47,833 nt of DNA from NCBI GenBank assembly GCA_958452575.1, contig CAUDUM010000009.1:1-47833 (forward strand), written 5' to 3'. The DNA comes from an uncultured Eggerthellaceae bacterium (GTDB taxonomy: Bacteria > Actinomycetota > Coriobacteriia > Coriobacteriales > Eggerthellaceae). Position 1 is the stretch's first letter; each line of letters opens with the position of its first letter. The notes under the pieces were generated by a model, which saw nothing but the letters and a program-made list of their open reading frames with translations, had not been told where the DNA came from and did no database searches. A program made the position numbers and the translations under genes. Shown here in pieces: positions 15,217-22,914 of the stretch.

Positions 15217-16154
15217 TATGCGACGTCCTCAGCGGAAGCGGCGTCGTCACTGGCACCACCATCGTCGCCCGCGCTGGCATCCGCGTCATCGAAGTCGAAG
15301 AACCAGCGGAACCCCAGCTCGTCGAACGCGGCCTTCTCGTCGGCCAGGTACTCCTGAGTCAGCTCCTCGAATGTGCCGTCCTGCTTGCACTGCTCGATGA
15401 ACTCGTTGAGCTGCGCACGCAGTTCGTCGTTGCCGTCGGCAACCGCGATGCCCCAGTACTCGGGATCCTGGAACGGGATGAACACCGCCTCGGTCGTGTC
15501 GGGGTTGGCCTGGTTGTTGCGGTAGATGGTCAGCTGGTCGTACAGGAAACCGTCGGCGCGGCCCTGCACCACCTCGGTCACGCACGCGCTCTCATCGGCG
15601 AGGCGCACGATCTGCGCGTTGGTCAGGTTCTTCGTCGCATAGACATCGCCGGTGGAGCCGGTCTTGACCGCCACGGTCTTGTCGGGCTGATTCAGATCGT
15701 CGATGCTGCCGATGCCCGACTGCACATTAGCGAGGATAGCCAGCTGGGCCACTGCGTACGGATCGGTGAAGTCGACTTCGGCCTCGCGCTCGTCGGTGAT
15801 GGTGATCGAGCTCATGACAGCGTCGGCCTTGTCGGTCTGCAGCGCGGGGATGAGTCCGTCGAACGCCGTGTTCTCGATGACCAGGTCGTAGCCGTACGCA
15901 TCGGCGAACTTCTGCATGAACGCAGGCGAGATGCCGTAGGCGTCGCCTGCCTCGTCGCGCGTCTCGAACGGCGGGTACGCCAGCTCCATTGCCACGGTCA
16001 GCGTCTTGCCGCCAGACTCGCCGCCGGACGCCGCATCATCGGCGGAGCCACCGCCCGAGCAGCCCGCCAGCCCCGCCGCCAGCAACACAGCGGCAACGAG
16101 GGCGACTCCCATGGCGACCGTCCGGAAAAACCGAGTTCGAACAGCGATTCTCAT
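15216..16154 (-). CDS. Amino acid ABC transporter substrate-binding lipoprotein
   Basis: A 312-residue SBP_bac_3-type binding protein. The start at 16154 is chosen for AGGAGG 7 nt upstream; the ATG at 16175 lies before that site. The signal peptide ends in the lipobox LAGC with Cys32, so it is tethered to the outer face of the membrane. The mature part starts after a Gly/Ser linker with TLTVAMELAYPPFETRDEAG, the classic amino-acid-binding entry strand, and contains DAVMSSITITDEREAEVDFTDPY in two adjoining segments. After the fold (ends near FRWFFDFDD) there is an unusual Asp/Ala/Ser-rich acidic tail of about 25 residues. It is the first gene of the five-gene run 16154-12038. Confidence 0.94.
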   Translation of the reverse strand: MRIAVRTRFFRTVAMGVALVAAVLLAAGLAGCSGGGSADDAASGGESGGKTLTVAMELAYPPFETRDEAGDAYGISPAFMQKFADAYGYDLVIENTAFDGLIPALQTDKADAVMSSITITDEREAEVDFTDPYAVAQLAILANVQSGIGSIDDLNQPDKTVAVKTGSTGDVYATKNLTNAQIVRLADESACVTEVVQGRADGFLYDQLTIYRNNQANPDTTEAVFIPFQDPEYWGIAVADGNDELRAQLNEFIEQCKQDGTFEELTQEYLADEKAAFDELGFRWFFDFDDADASAGDDGGASDDAASAEDVA

Positions 16155-16248
16155 GACCATTCCTCCTACCCGCATTGCGGTCCGCTGCAGCTTCAGGACG
16201 ACATGCGACCCTCACGGCCCCACGGCGTCTTTCGCTTCGATTCATCCA

Positions 16249-16290
16249 ATTATAGAGAAACCGGACGGCGATCATCGACGCGCGTCCGGT
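16249..16290 (-). terminator. metY terminator overlapping the ABC operon promoter region
   Basis: ACCGGACG (16260-16267) pairs with CGTCCGGT (16283-16290); on the minus strand TTTCTCT follows, then TATAAT (16254-16249), the probable -10 of the ABC operon about 100 nt before its start. The -35 is weak. The two functions are packed into 42 bases. Confidence 0.6.
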
Positions 16291-16407
16291 TCCCTTTGCT
16301 ATCGCGTATGTTTCTGTGCTCAACGCCCTTTCGGCGCCGTCGGTTCGTTCGATTCGATCCGGAACGGGAAAAGAGGGCAGACGATTCGCTTCATCCGCCC
16401 CTTGTTC

Positions 16408-17688
16408 CTAGATCGCGGCAAGCGCCTGGTCGATGTCGGCGATGAGATCCTCGGTGCCCTCGATGCCGCAGCTCAGACGCACCAGATCGGGCGTGATGCC
16501 CGCTGCCACAAGCTCCTCGTCGTTCATCTGGCGATGCGTGGCGTTCGCGGGATGCAGCACGCAGGTGCGCGCGTCGGCCACATGCGTGGCGATGGCGGCC
16601 ATCTTCAGGTTCTTCATGAACACCTCGGCCGCCGCACGCCCGCCCTTGGGCGCGAAGCTCACGACGCCGCAGCTGCCGTTCGGCAGGTACTTCTGCGCGA
16701 GCTCGTACTCCGAATCGCCCGGCAGCGAGGGGTGGCGCACCCACGCAACCTTGGGATGGCTTGCCAGATGCTGCGCCATCGCCAGGCCGTTCTTGCAGTG
16801 CTGCGGCATGCGCAGATGCAGGCTCTCCAGGCTGGAGTTGAGGAAGAACGCGTGCTGCGGCGACTGGATCGCGCCGAAGTCGCGCATCAGCTGCGCCGTG
16901 CACTTGGTGATGAACGCGCCCTCAAGGCCGAACTTCTCGGCGTAGACGACGCCATGGTAGCTCTCGTCCGGCGTGGTCAGCCCGGGGAACTTGTCGGCAT
17001 GCGCCATCCAGTCGAACTTGCCGGAATCCACGATCGCGCCGCCCACCGTCGCGCCGTGGCCGTCGATGTACTTGGTGGTCGAGTGCGTCACGATGTCGGC
17101 GCCCCACTCGATCGGGCGGCACATGACGGGCGTCGGGAACGTGTTGTCCACGATCAGCGGCACGCCGTGTGCATGCGCGGCCTTGGCGAAGCGCTCGATG
17201 TCGAGCACCGACAGCGCCGGGTTGGCGATCGTCTCGCCGAAGACGCACTTGGTGTTGGGGCGGAACGCCGCCTCGAGCTCCTCGTCGGTGCAGTGCGGAT
17301 CGACGAACGTGCACTCGAGCCCCATGCGGCCCATCGTGTGCAGAAGCAGGTTGAACGTGCCGCCGTAGATGGCGGAGCTCGCGACCACATGGTCGCCGCA
17401 GCCGGCGATGTTGAACACGGCGAAGAAGTTGGCCGCCTGGCCCGACGAGGTCAGCATGCCCGCCGTACCGCCCTCGAGCGCAGCGATCTTGGCCGCCACG
17501 GCATCGTTGGTGGGGTTCTGCAGACGGGTGTAGAAATAGCCCGCCTCCTCCAGATCGAACAGGCGCCCCATGTGCTCGGACGTGTCGTATTTCCAGGTGG
17601 TTGACTGGTAGATGGGCACCTGGCGCGGGCCGCCGTCCTCGGGCTGATAGCCGCCCTGCACGCAGATGGTGTCGATGGATTGGGTCAT
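16408..17688 (-). CDS. metY: O-acetylhomoserine sulfhydrylase
   Basis: This PLP enzyme of the Cys/Met-metabolism family makes homocysteine from O-acetylhomoserine and sulfide. At 426 residues it is of MetY length rather than MetB/MetC length (about 390). The PLP lysine is K206 in THSTTKYIDGHG; the substrate loop YFYTRLQNPTND, the SSGQAA phosphate-binding turn and the final RLSCGIEGTEDLIADI are all present. The start ATG at 17688 is preceded by AAGGAGCGCATCC. A -10-like TATAAT lies at 17770-17765 on the minus strand. It is divergent from metA, whose product, judged from its residue 111, supplies exactly this substrate. Confidence 0.95.
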   Translation of the reverse strand: MTQSIDTICVQGGYQPEDGGPRQVPIYQSTTWKYDTSEHMGRLFDLEEAGYFYTRLQNPTNDAVAAKIAALEGGTAGMLTSSGQAANFFAVFNIAGCGDHVVASSAIYGGTFNLLLHTMGRMGLECTFVDPHCTDEELEAAFRPNTKCVFGETIANPALSVLDIERFAKAAHAHGVPLIVDNTFPTPVMCRPIEWGADIVTHSTTKYIDGHGATVGGAIVDSGKFDWMAHADKFPGLTTPDESYHGVVYAEKFGLEGAFITKCTAQLMRDFGAIQSPQHAFFLNSSLESLHLRMPQHCKNGLAMAQHLASHPKVAWVRHPSLPGDSEYELAQKYLPNGSCGVVSFAPKGGRAAAEVFMKNLKMAAIATHVADARTCVLHPANATHRQMNDEELVAAGITPDLVRLSCGIEGTEDLIADIDQALAAI

Positions 17689-17862
17689 GGATGCGCTCCT
17701 TGGTCGGACTTCTCAGAGGGCGCCCGCATTCGTGCTGAGCGCGCTCGCAGCTTGCAACCGCTCCATTATAGGCCGCAGCGCCACCGCGTCGGCCCGTGCG
17801 GCAGCCGTCATGACATTTTTTACGGCGTTGCAACACGGCGTGCTCTGAAGGATGCGCCCTTT

Positions 17863-17871
17863 TGCTATGAT
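17863..17871 (+). promoter_or_regulatory. Extended -10 promoter of metA
   Basis: TGCTATGAT: the TG of an extended -10 at 17863-17864 and TATGAT at 17866-17871, about 60 nt before the metA ATG; the -35 is poor, as is usual for extended -10 promoters. The metA-metY intergenic region (17689-17929) also holds the metY -10. I searched it for SAM-riboswitch conserved elements and saw none. Confidence 0.5.
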
Positions 17872-17929
17872 GGCGAACGGAAATCGCAAGCCGGGACCGA
17901 CCCGGAACGCAACAAGAAGGACGGCGACC

Positions 17930-18877
17930 ATGCCCATCAAGATCCCCGACGCCCTGCCCGCGACCGAGGTGCTCAAAAACGAGAATATCTTCGTGATGAC
18001 CGAGTACCGCGCCATGCACCAGGATATCCGTCCGCTGCACGTGCTGCTGCTCAACCTCATGCCCACCAAGATCGCCACCGAGACGCAGATCCTGCGCAAG
18101 CTGTCCAACACCCCGCTGCAGATCGAGGTGGAGCTGCTGCAGACCGCCAGCCACACGGCAAAGAACGTCTCCGAGCAGCACCTCGAGTCGTTCTACACCA
18201 CATTCGACCAGATCAAGGACCGCCGCTACGACGGCATGATCATCACCGGTGCACCCGTCGAGCTGCTCGATTTCGAGGATGTCGATTATTGGGACGAGCT
18301 CTGCCGCATCATGGACTGGGCCGCCGACAACGTGCACTCGACGCTGCACATCTGCTGGGGCGCGCAGGCAGGCATCTACCACCACTACGGCGTGCCCAAG
18401 TTCGAGCTGCCGCAGAAGCTGTTCGGCGTGTTCGAGCACAAGCTGGTCAAATCGTCCTCGCCGCTCGTGCGCGGATTCAACGACCTGTTCATGGCGCCTC
18501 ACTCGCGCCACACCGAGGTGCATGCCGAGGACATCGAGAGGCATCCCGATCTGGAGCTCATCGCCGTCTCCGACGAGGCGGGCGTCTACATCGCCAAGAG
18601 CACCGATAGCCGCAACTTCTTCGTGTTCGGCCACCCCGAGTATGACACTGACACGTTGATGGCAGAATACCGCCGCGACATCGCCAAGGGTATGGACATG
18701 CCGCTGCCGCGCCATTACTTCCCCAACGACGACCCTGATCAGACGCCTCATTCCACGTGGCGCGCGCACGCGCAGCTGCTCTACACCAACTGGCTGAACT
18801 ACTACGTCTACCAGACCACGCCCTACGACATCAACCGCGTGGGCCAGGAAACCACCGAAGGCAGCGACGAGGAATAG
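17930..18877 (+). CDS. metA: Homoserine O-acetyltransferase, MetA type
   Basis: A 315-residue MetA-fold (glutamine-amidotransferase-like) enzyme that acylates homoserine at the start of methionine synthesis. The catalytic residues fall on the E. coli numbering: C142 (HICWGAQAG), H235 and E237 (FGHPEYD). The acyl-donor residue 111 is Glu (TGAPVE), the residue linked experimentally to acetyl-CoA use in this family, whereas Gly goes with succinyl-CoA. It should therefore be an acetyltransferase even though databases often label MetA as succinyltransferase. The ATG at 17930 follows AAGAAGGACGG; an upstream in-frame ATG at 17852 precedes the promoter -10. The acidic C-terminus (TTEGSDEE) is followed by a hairpin terminator. 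Confidence 0.95.
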   Translation: MPIKIPDALPATEVLKNENIFVMTEYRAMHQDIRPLHVLLLNLMPTKIATETQILRKLSNTPLQIEVELLQTASHTAKNVSEQHLESFYTTFDQIKDRRYDGMIITGAPVELLDFEDVDYWDELCRIMDWAADNVHSTLHICWGAQAGIYHHYGVPKFELPQKLFGVFEHKLVKSSSPLVRGFNDLFMAPHSRHTEVHAEDIERHPDLELIAVSDEAGVYIAKSTDSRNFFVFGHPEYDTDTLMAEYRRDIAKGMDMPLPRHYFPNDDPDQTPHSTWRAHAQLLYTNWLNYYVYQTTPYDINRVGQETTEGSDEE

Positions 18878-18929
18878 GATCCGCAAGGCAAACAAGCGGC
18901 GGCGTTCGCCCAAAGCGGGTGTCGCCCTT

Positions 18930-18975
18930 GATGCGAAAAAGCGATGAGAGAAATCCTCCGTCCCTTTTTCGCATC
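18930..18975 (+). terminator. metA terminator, member of a GGGACGG palindrome family
   Basis: GATGCGAAAAAG (18930-18941) pairs perfectly with CTTTTTCGCATC (18964-18975). The loop and right arm contain CCTCCGTCCCTTTTTC (18955-18970), identical over 16 bases to the terminator at 34953-34987. It lies 52 nt after the metA stop and is self-complementary, so it may work in either direction. Confidence 0.65.
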
Positions 18976-18993
18976 CCATCGAGGTGCATTGGC

Positions 18994-19218
18994 ATGGCTG
19001 ACAGGAAGTACACGCTGAAACCGACGTTCACGCCGGTGGAATCGCAAGGGGAAGGGGAACCTTCGCCAACGGGCGATGCCCTCGACCGCGTCGGTTCGCC
19101 GTCCGTACCCGCGAGCGACCCCGGCATCCGCGCCGAGAACGAGGACGACGACGGATACGATCCCTACTCCGACCGCCGCGAGGAGCGGCCTCTGTTCGAG
19201 CAGAACCCCTGGGATTAG
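18994..19218 (+). CDS. Small hypothetical protein, 74 aa, disordered and acidic
   Basis: I do not recognise this protein. It begins MADRKYTLKPTFTPVE and ends RPLFEQNPWD; the middle is rich in Gly, Pro, Glu and Asp and is likely disordered. It has no membrane segment or cysteine. The ATG at 18994 is preceded by GAGGTG 8 nt upstream. It lies just after the hairpin at 18930-18975, with 18 nt between them, so it is either translated from read-through of metA or from a promoter I cannot see. The frame shows normal codon bias and ends 26 nt before the convergent HAD gene. Moderate confidence that it is a real gene. Confidence 0.55.
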   Translation: MADRKYTLKPTFTPVESQGEGEPSPTGDALDRVGSPSVPASDPGIRAENEDDDGYDPYSDRREERPLFEQNPWD

Positions 19219-19244
19219 CGCGCCGTCCCTGGCAGAATCATCGC

Positions 19245-19925
19245 CTACCGCCCGACGCGCTTTGCCACCGCTCCCAAAAACACCTCGGCATCAAGGTCCT
19301 CGAAGCTGCGGATAGCCAGGTCGGCCTCGGCGGACAGCTGATCCCATGTGCCGGAAAGATCGTGGTCATACACGCCCACCGTGCCGTAGCCGGCGCGCGC
19401 CAACGTCTTGACCGCATAGACCGCATCCTCAAATCCCCAGGTCAATTCAGTCGAAGCCCCCATAAGATCGCGCGTGTGGTCGTACACCTTCGGATTGCGC
19501 TTGTTGGAATGGACGTCCTCCACCGACACGATCGCCGCAAGGTACGGCGAGATCCCCGCACAGGCCAAACCCGCTTCAAGATACGGCTTGGGGCTTGACG
19601 ACGCCACGCTCATCACCACACCGCGTCGGGCAAGCTCGTCGATGAATCGCAAAGCGCCCGGGCGGGCAACGGCGCGGCTTCCGTACCAGTCGAGCATGAT
19701 CTCGTCGATCATCCCCACGACCTCCTCGCCCGATACGCCAAGGCCGTAGCGGTCGTGGAAGTACTGGGCCGACTCGGGGATGTTGAGGGTGCACAGCGTC
19801 CGTCGATCATCCGGCGTCAGCTCGACGCCGGCACGCCGTCCCAGCTCGCCTTCGAGATCGCGCCACGCGTCCATCGAATCGATGAGCGTTCCGTCGCAAT
19901 CGAAAATCACGCCGATGCGGTCCAC
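19245..19925 (-). CDS. HAD-superfamily phosphatase, beta-phosphoglucomutase-like
   Basis: A 226-residue haloacid-dehalogenase fold protein. Motif I is FDCDGTLIDS with the nucleophile D9 and acid/base D11, a helical cap follows, motif II is VASSSPKP, motif III the Lys in HSNKRNPKVYDH, and motif IV GFEDAVYAVKTLARAG. This places it among subfamily I phosphatases/phosphatase-mutases of small phosphorylated sugars or phosphoglycolate. The exact substrate cannot be read. The start is a GTG at 19925, where GGAGAGGGG lies upstream; the TTG at 19967 would put a terminator hairpin inside the gene. It is downstream of hom on the same strand but separated by that hairpin. Confidence 0.87.
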   Translation of the reverse strand: MDRIGVIFDCDGTLIDSMDAWRDLEGELGRRAGVELTPDDRRTLCTLNIPESAQYFHDRYGLGVSGEEVVGMIDEIMLDWYGSRAVARPGALRFIDELARRGVVMSVASSSPKPYLEAGLACAGISPYLAAIVSVEDVHSNKRNPKVYDHTRDLMGASTELTWGFEDAVYAVKTLARAGYGTVGVYDHDLSGTWDQLSAEADLAIRSFEDLDAEVFLGAVAKRVGR

Positions 19926-19952
19926 TTGAAACCCCTCTCCATAATCGAAGAA

Positions 19953-19982
19953 GCCCGTCCCGGACAACCATCCGGAACAGGC
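19953..19982 (-). terminator. Terminator between hom and the HAD gene
   Basis: On the minus strand GCCTGTTCCGGA (19982-19971) pairs, with three G-U pairs, with TCCGGGACGGGC (19964-19953); TTCTTCGATT follows. All wobble pairs are G-U on the minus strand, which supports that strand as transcribed. Confidence 0.65.
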
Positions 19983-20052
19983 CCCTATGCTAGCGCGAGA
20001 TCATCAAACGTCGACAAGTTTTGCGTAAACACCCGGCAAACCGCGTCGCTTC

Positions 20053-21339
20053 CTAGCGGTCTTCCACGCGGATGACGTTGGGCTCGTCGCGCAGGACGTC
20101 ATCGAGGTCCGCGATGTCCGCCAGCACCTCGCGGATGTCCTTCTCGCACGCCGTATGCGTCACGTAGACGATGTACACCTCGTCGCTGTTGCGCACGCCG
20201 CGCTGCACCACCGAGTGCACGCTCACGTTGTGCTGCGCGAACACGGTCGCCATTGCGGCGAGCACGCCCGCACGGTCGGCAACGGTGAAGCGGATGTAGT
20301 ACTTGGTGCGCAGGTTCTCCATCGGGATGATAGGCAGCCCGTCGGTGCACGTGCATCCGACGATGGGACCGCAACCCAGCTCCACGTGGCGCGCCACCTC
20401 CAGCACATCGCCCATCACGGCGCTTGCGGTGGGGCCGCTGCCGGCGCCCTGCCCGAAGAACATCGTCTCGCCCACCGCGTCGCCCGTCACATAGATCGCG
20501 TTGAACGCGCCGCCCACCGCGGCGAGCTGATGCGTGGCGGGGATCATCGTGGGATGCACGCGCACGTCGATGCCCTCCTCGGCGCGATGCGCGATGGCGA
20601 GCAGCTTGACGCAGTATCCCATGTCATGGGCCGCATCCAGATCGGTCGTGGTGATGCGGCGGATGCCCTCGGCATGCACGTCGTCCAACGTCACGCGCGA
20701 GTTGAACGCGATCGAAGCCAAGATGGCGATCTTGGCCGCTGCGTCCAGTCCGTCGACGTCGGCCGAGGGATCGGCCTCAGCGTATCCCTTCTCCTGCGCC
20801 TCGGCCAGAGCCTCCTCGTAGCTGATGCCCTCGTTGACCATCTGCGTGAGCATGTAGTTAGTGGTGCCGTTGACGATGCCCATCACGGAGTCCACGCGGT
20901 TGGCGATGAGCGAATGCTTCATCGGCCCGATGATGGGGATGCCGCCGCCGACGCTCGCCTCAAAGGCGATCTCGCAGCCCATCTCGCCTGCCAGGCCCAT
21001 GATCTCCTCGCCGAACGTCGCCATGAGCGCCTTGTTGGCCGTCACCACATGCTTGCCGGCGCGCAACGCATCGCACACCACATCGTGCGCAACGGTGGTG
21101 CCGCCGATCAGCTCGATGACGATGTCGATGGACGGATCGTCGACGATATCGTGATAATCGGGAGTGTAGATATCGGACAGCCCGTACGCCTCCGCCTGCA
21201 CGGAGCGGCGCGAGCACGCGCGCGCCAGCTCGACGTCCACGCCGAAATGACGCTTGAAGTCATCGCGATGGTTCTTCAGCACCTCCAGGCATCCGCACCC
21301 GACGGTGCCCGTGCCCACCAATCCGATCTTGACGGTCAT
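20053..21339 (-). CDS. hom: Homoserine dehydrogenase
   Basis: This enzyme reduces aspartate semialdehyde to homoserine, the branch point to methionine and threonine. The 428-residue chain has the N-terminal nucleotide site GLVGTGTVGCGCLEVL, the EASVGGGIPII substrate loop, the GIVNGTTNYML stretch, the catalytic-lysine region ADPSADVDGLDAAAKIAI, and a C-terminal ACT domain (about 350-428, RFTVADRAGVLAAMATVFAQ) for end-product control. The ATG at 21339 follows GAAAGGTGATCAC; a frame start 15 nt upstream contains that site. It follows lysA after 46 nt, so lysA-hom are probably one transcript. Confidence 0.95.
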   Translation of the reverse strand: MTVKIGLVGTGTVGCGCLEVLKNHRDDFKRHFGVDVELARACSRRSVQAEAYGLSDIYTPDYHDIVDDPSIDIVIELIGGTTVAHDVVCDALRAGKHVVTANKALMATFGEEIMGLAGEMGCEIAFEASVGGGIPIIGPMKHSLIANRVDSVMGIVNGTTNYMLTQMVNEGISYEEALAEAQEKGYAEADPSADVDGLDAAAKIAILASIAFNSRVTLDDVHAEGIRRITTTDLDAAHDMGYCVKLLAIAHRAEEGIDVRVHPTMIPATHQLAAVGGAFNAIYVTGDAVGETMFFGQGAGSGPTASAVMGDVLEVARHVELGCGPIVGCTCTDGLPIIPMENLRTKYYIRFTVADRAGVLAAMATVFAQHNVSVHSVVQRGVRNSDEVYIVYVTHTACEKDIREVLADIADLDDVLRDEPNVIRVEDR

Positions 21340-21385
21340 GTGATCACCTTTCATTTCCGCAACCGAGAGCAGGGCCTCCAGGTAA

Positions 21386-22741
21386 CTAAATATCCCTCGC
21401 CATCAAATCCGCGTACATTTCGCGACGCGTGGTCACGCGAGCCTGGCCGTCCTTGACGAACACGATCGCGGGACGCGGCTGGCCGTTGTAGTTGCTCGAC
21501 ATCGAATGGCAGTACGCGCCGGTGCCGAACACCGCGACGATATCGCCCAGGTCGGGATGCTGCAACGGCATGTCGACGACGACGGCGTCGCCGCTTTCGC
21601 AATGCTTGCCGCACAGCGTGACGATCTCGGTGCGCGGCTGCCCCGCCTTGTTGGCGATGGTCGGCTCGTATTCAGCATGATAAAGCGCAGTGCGAATGTT
21701 GTCGGACATGCCTCCGTCCACCGCGACGTACTTGCGGATGTTCGGCAGCGTCTTGAGGATGCCCACCGTGTACAGCGTGATGCCCGCGTTGGCCACCAGG
21801 CTACGGCCGGGCTCCACCAGAATGCGCGGCAGCGGCACATCGAACTGCGCGCAGTAGTCCTTGACGGCGGTCACCGTGCACTCGGCGAAATCCTCGATGC
21901 TGGAGGGCTTCTCGTCGACGGTGTAGGCGATGCCCAAGCCGCCGCCCAGATCCAGCTCTTCGATGACCAGGCCGTATTCGTCGCGGATGCGCGCCATGAA
22001 CTCCACCATCACGGCAACCGCCTCGCGGAACGAGTGCAACGCGAAAATCTGCGAGCCGATATGGCAATGCAAGCCGACCAGCTTCACGTTGGGAGCGGCA
22101 AGCACATCCTTGATGCAGCGGAACGCAAAGTCGTCGAGCATCGTGAACCCGAACTTGGAATCCTCGCAGCCCGTGCGGATGTACTCGTGGGTGTCGGCTT
22201 CCACGCCCGGCGTGATGCGCAGGTAGATGGGCTGCTCGACGCCCAGCTCGCCGGCGATCTGCGACACGCGCGCCAACTCGATGCGGCTGTCCACCACGAT
22301 GCGGTGCACGCCCGCCTCGATTGCCTCGCGCAGCTCGGCGGGCGTCTTGTTGTTGCCGTGGACGAACACGCGGTCCATGGGGAACCCCGCCGCCTGCGCG
22401 CAGGCCAGCTCGCCGCCGCCCGACACGTCCAGGCACAGGCCCTCGTCGTTGACGATGCGCATCATCTCTTTGTTCTGGAACGCTTTGCTGGCGTAGAGCA
22501 CATCCGAGTTGGCATAACGGCTGCGGAACGCCTCGCGGTACTCCTCCATGCGCTCGCGCATGTCGGCCTCGTCCATCACGTAGAGCGCCGTGCCCAACTC
22601 GTGCGCCAGCTCGACCATGTCGACGCCTCCCACGAACAGGTGGTCGTTGCGGACTTCAGCGGTGCGCGGAAGCACGGCGCCAAGCTCCATCGTGGTGCGG
22701 TTATCGGGTTGCTTGGTCAAATCGGACGCAGGAAGCGACAT
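21386..22741 (-). CDS. lysA: Diaminopimelate decarboxylase
   Basis: This PLP enzyme of fold type III makes L-lysine from meso-diaminopimelate. The 451-residue chain has the PLP lysine K86 in LYASKAFQN, the glycine-rich GGGLGIAY, the EPGRSLVANAG phosphate loop and the substrate-binding CGKHCESGD with the catalytic Cys of the neighbouring subunit. The ATG at 22741 is preceded by GTGAAAGGAACCC. A TGGTAGACT extended -10-like motif lies about 30 nt upstream. It is cotranscribed with hom, joining the two branches of the aspartate family. Confidence 0.95.
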   Translation of the reverse strand: MSLPASDLTKQPDNRTTMELGAVLPRTAEVRNDHLFVGGVDMVELAHELGTALYVMDEADMRERMEEYREAFRSRYANSDVLYASKAFQNKEMMRIVNDEGLCLDVSGGGELACAQAAGFPMDRVFVHGNNKTPAELREAIEAGVHRIVVDSRIELARVSQIAGELGVEQPIYLRITPGVEADTHEYIRTGCEDSKFGFTMLDDFAFRCIKDVLAAPNVKLVGLHCHIGSQIFALHSFREAVAVMVEFMARIRDEYGLVIEELDLGGGLGIAYTVDEKPSSIEDFAECTVTAVKDYCAQFDVPLPRILVEPGRSLVANAGITLYTVGILKTLPNIRKYVAVDGGMSDNIRTALYHAEYEPTIANKAGQPRTEIVTLCGKHCESGDAVVVDMPLQHPDLGDIVAVFGTGAYCHSMSSNYNGQPRPAIVFVKDGQARVTTRREMYADLMARDI

Positions 22742-22860
22742 ACGGGTTCCTTTCACTGAGCGAATGTTCGATCAGTCTACCATCGCGCCGGCAAGCGACG
22801 ATTACCCGCAGGTAAAATGATGCAATTCACACAGGAGATGGCCTTTCCGGCGGCGCTCCT

Positions 22861-22913
22861 CCGCATCCCACAGCTCGCTGCCGCTCCGCCCGCATCCCAC
22901 AGCTCGCTGCCGC
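22861..22913. repeat. Tandem direct repeat, 24 nt x 2, period 29
   Basis: The unit starting CCGCATCCCACAGCTCGCTG occurs at 22861-22884 and again at 22890-22913 without mismatch, separated by 5 nt. It lies directly 3' of the DUF2974 gene stop at 22915. Nothing else is recognised in 22757-22914. Confidence 0.85.
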
Positions 22914-22914
22914 C

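Noticed and set aside
17689..17929. SAM riboswitch between metY and metA
   Set aside because: Promoters of both genes are so close to their start codons that no riboswitch-sized leader fits, and no conserved SAM-motif elements were seen.
16922..18979. 685-codon minus-strand frame across metA and metY
   Set aside because: Covers the metA gene in antisense and part of metY in a wrong frame; both true genes have intact catalytic residues.
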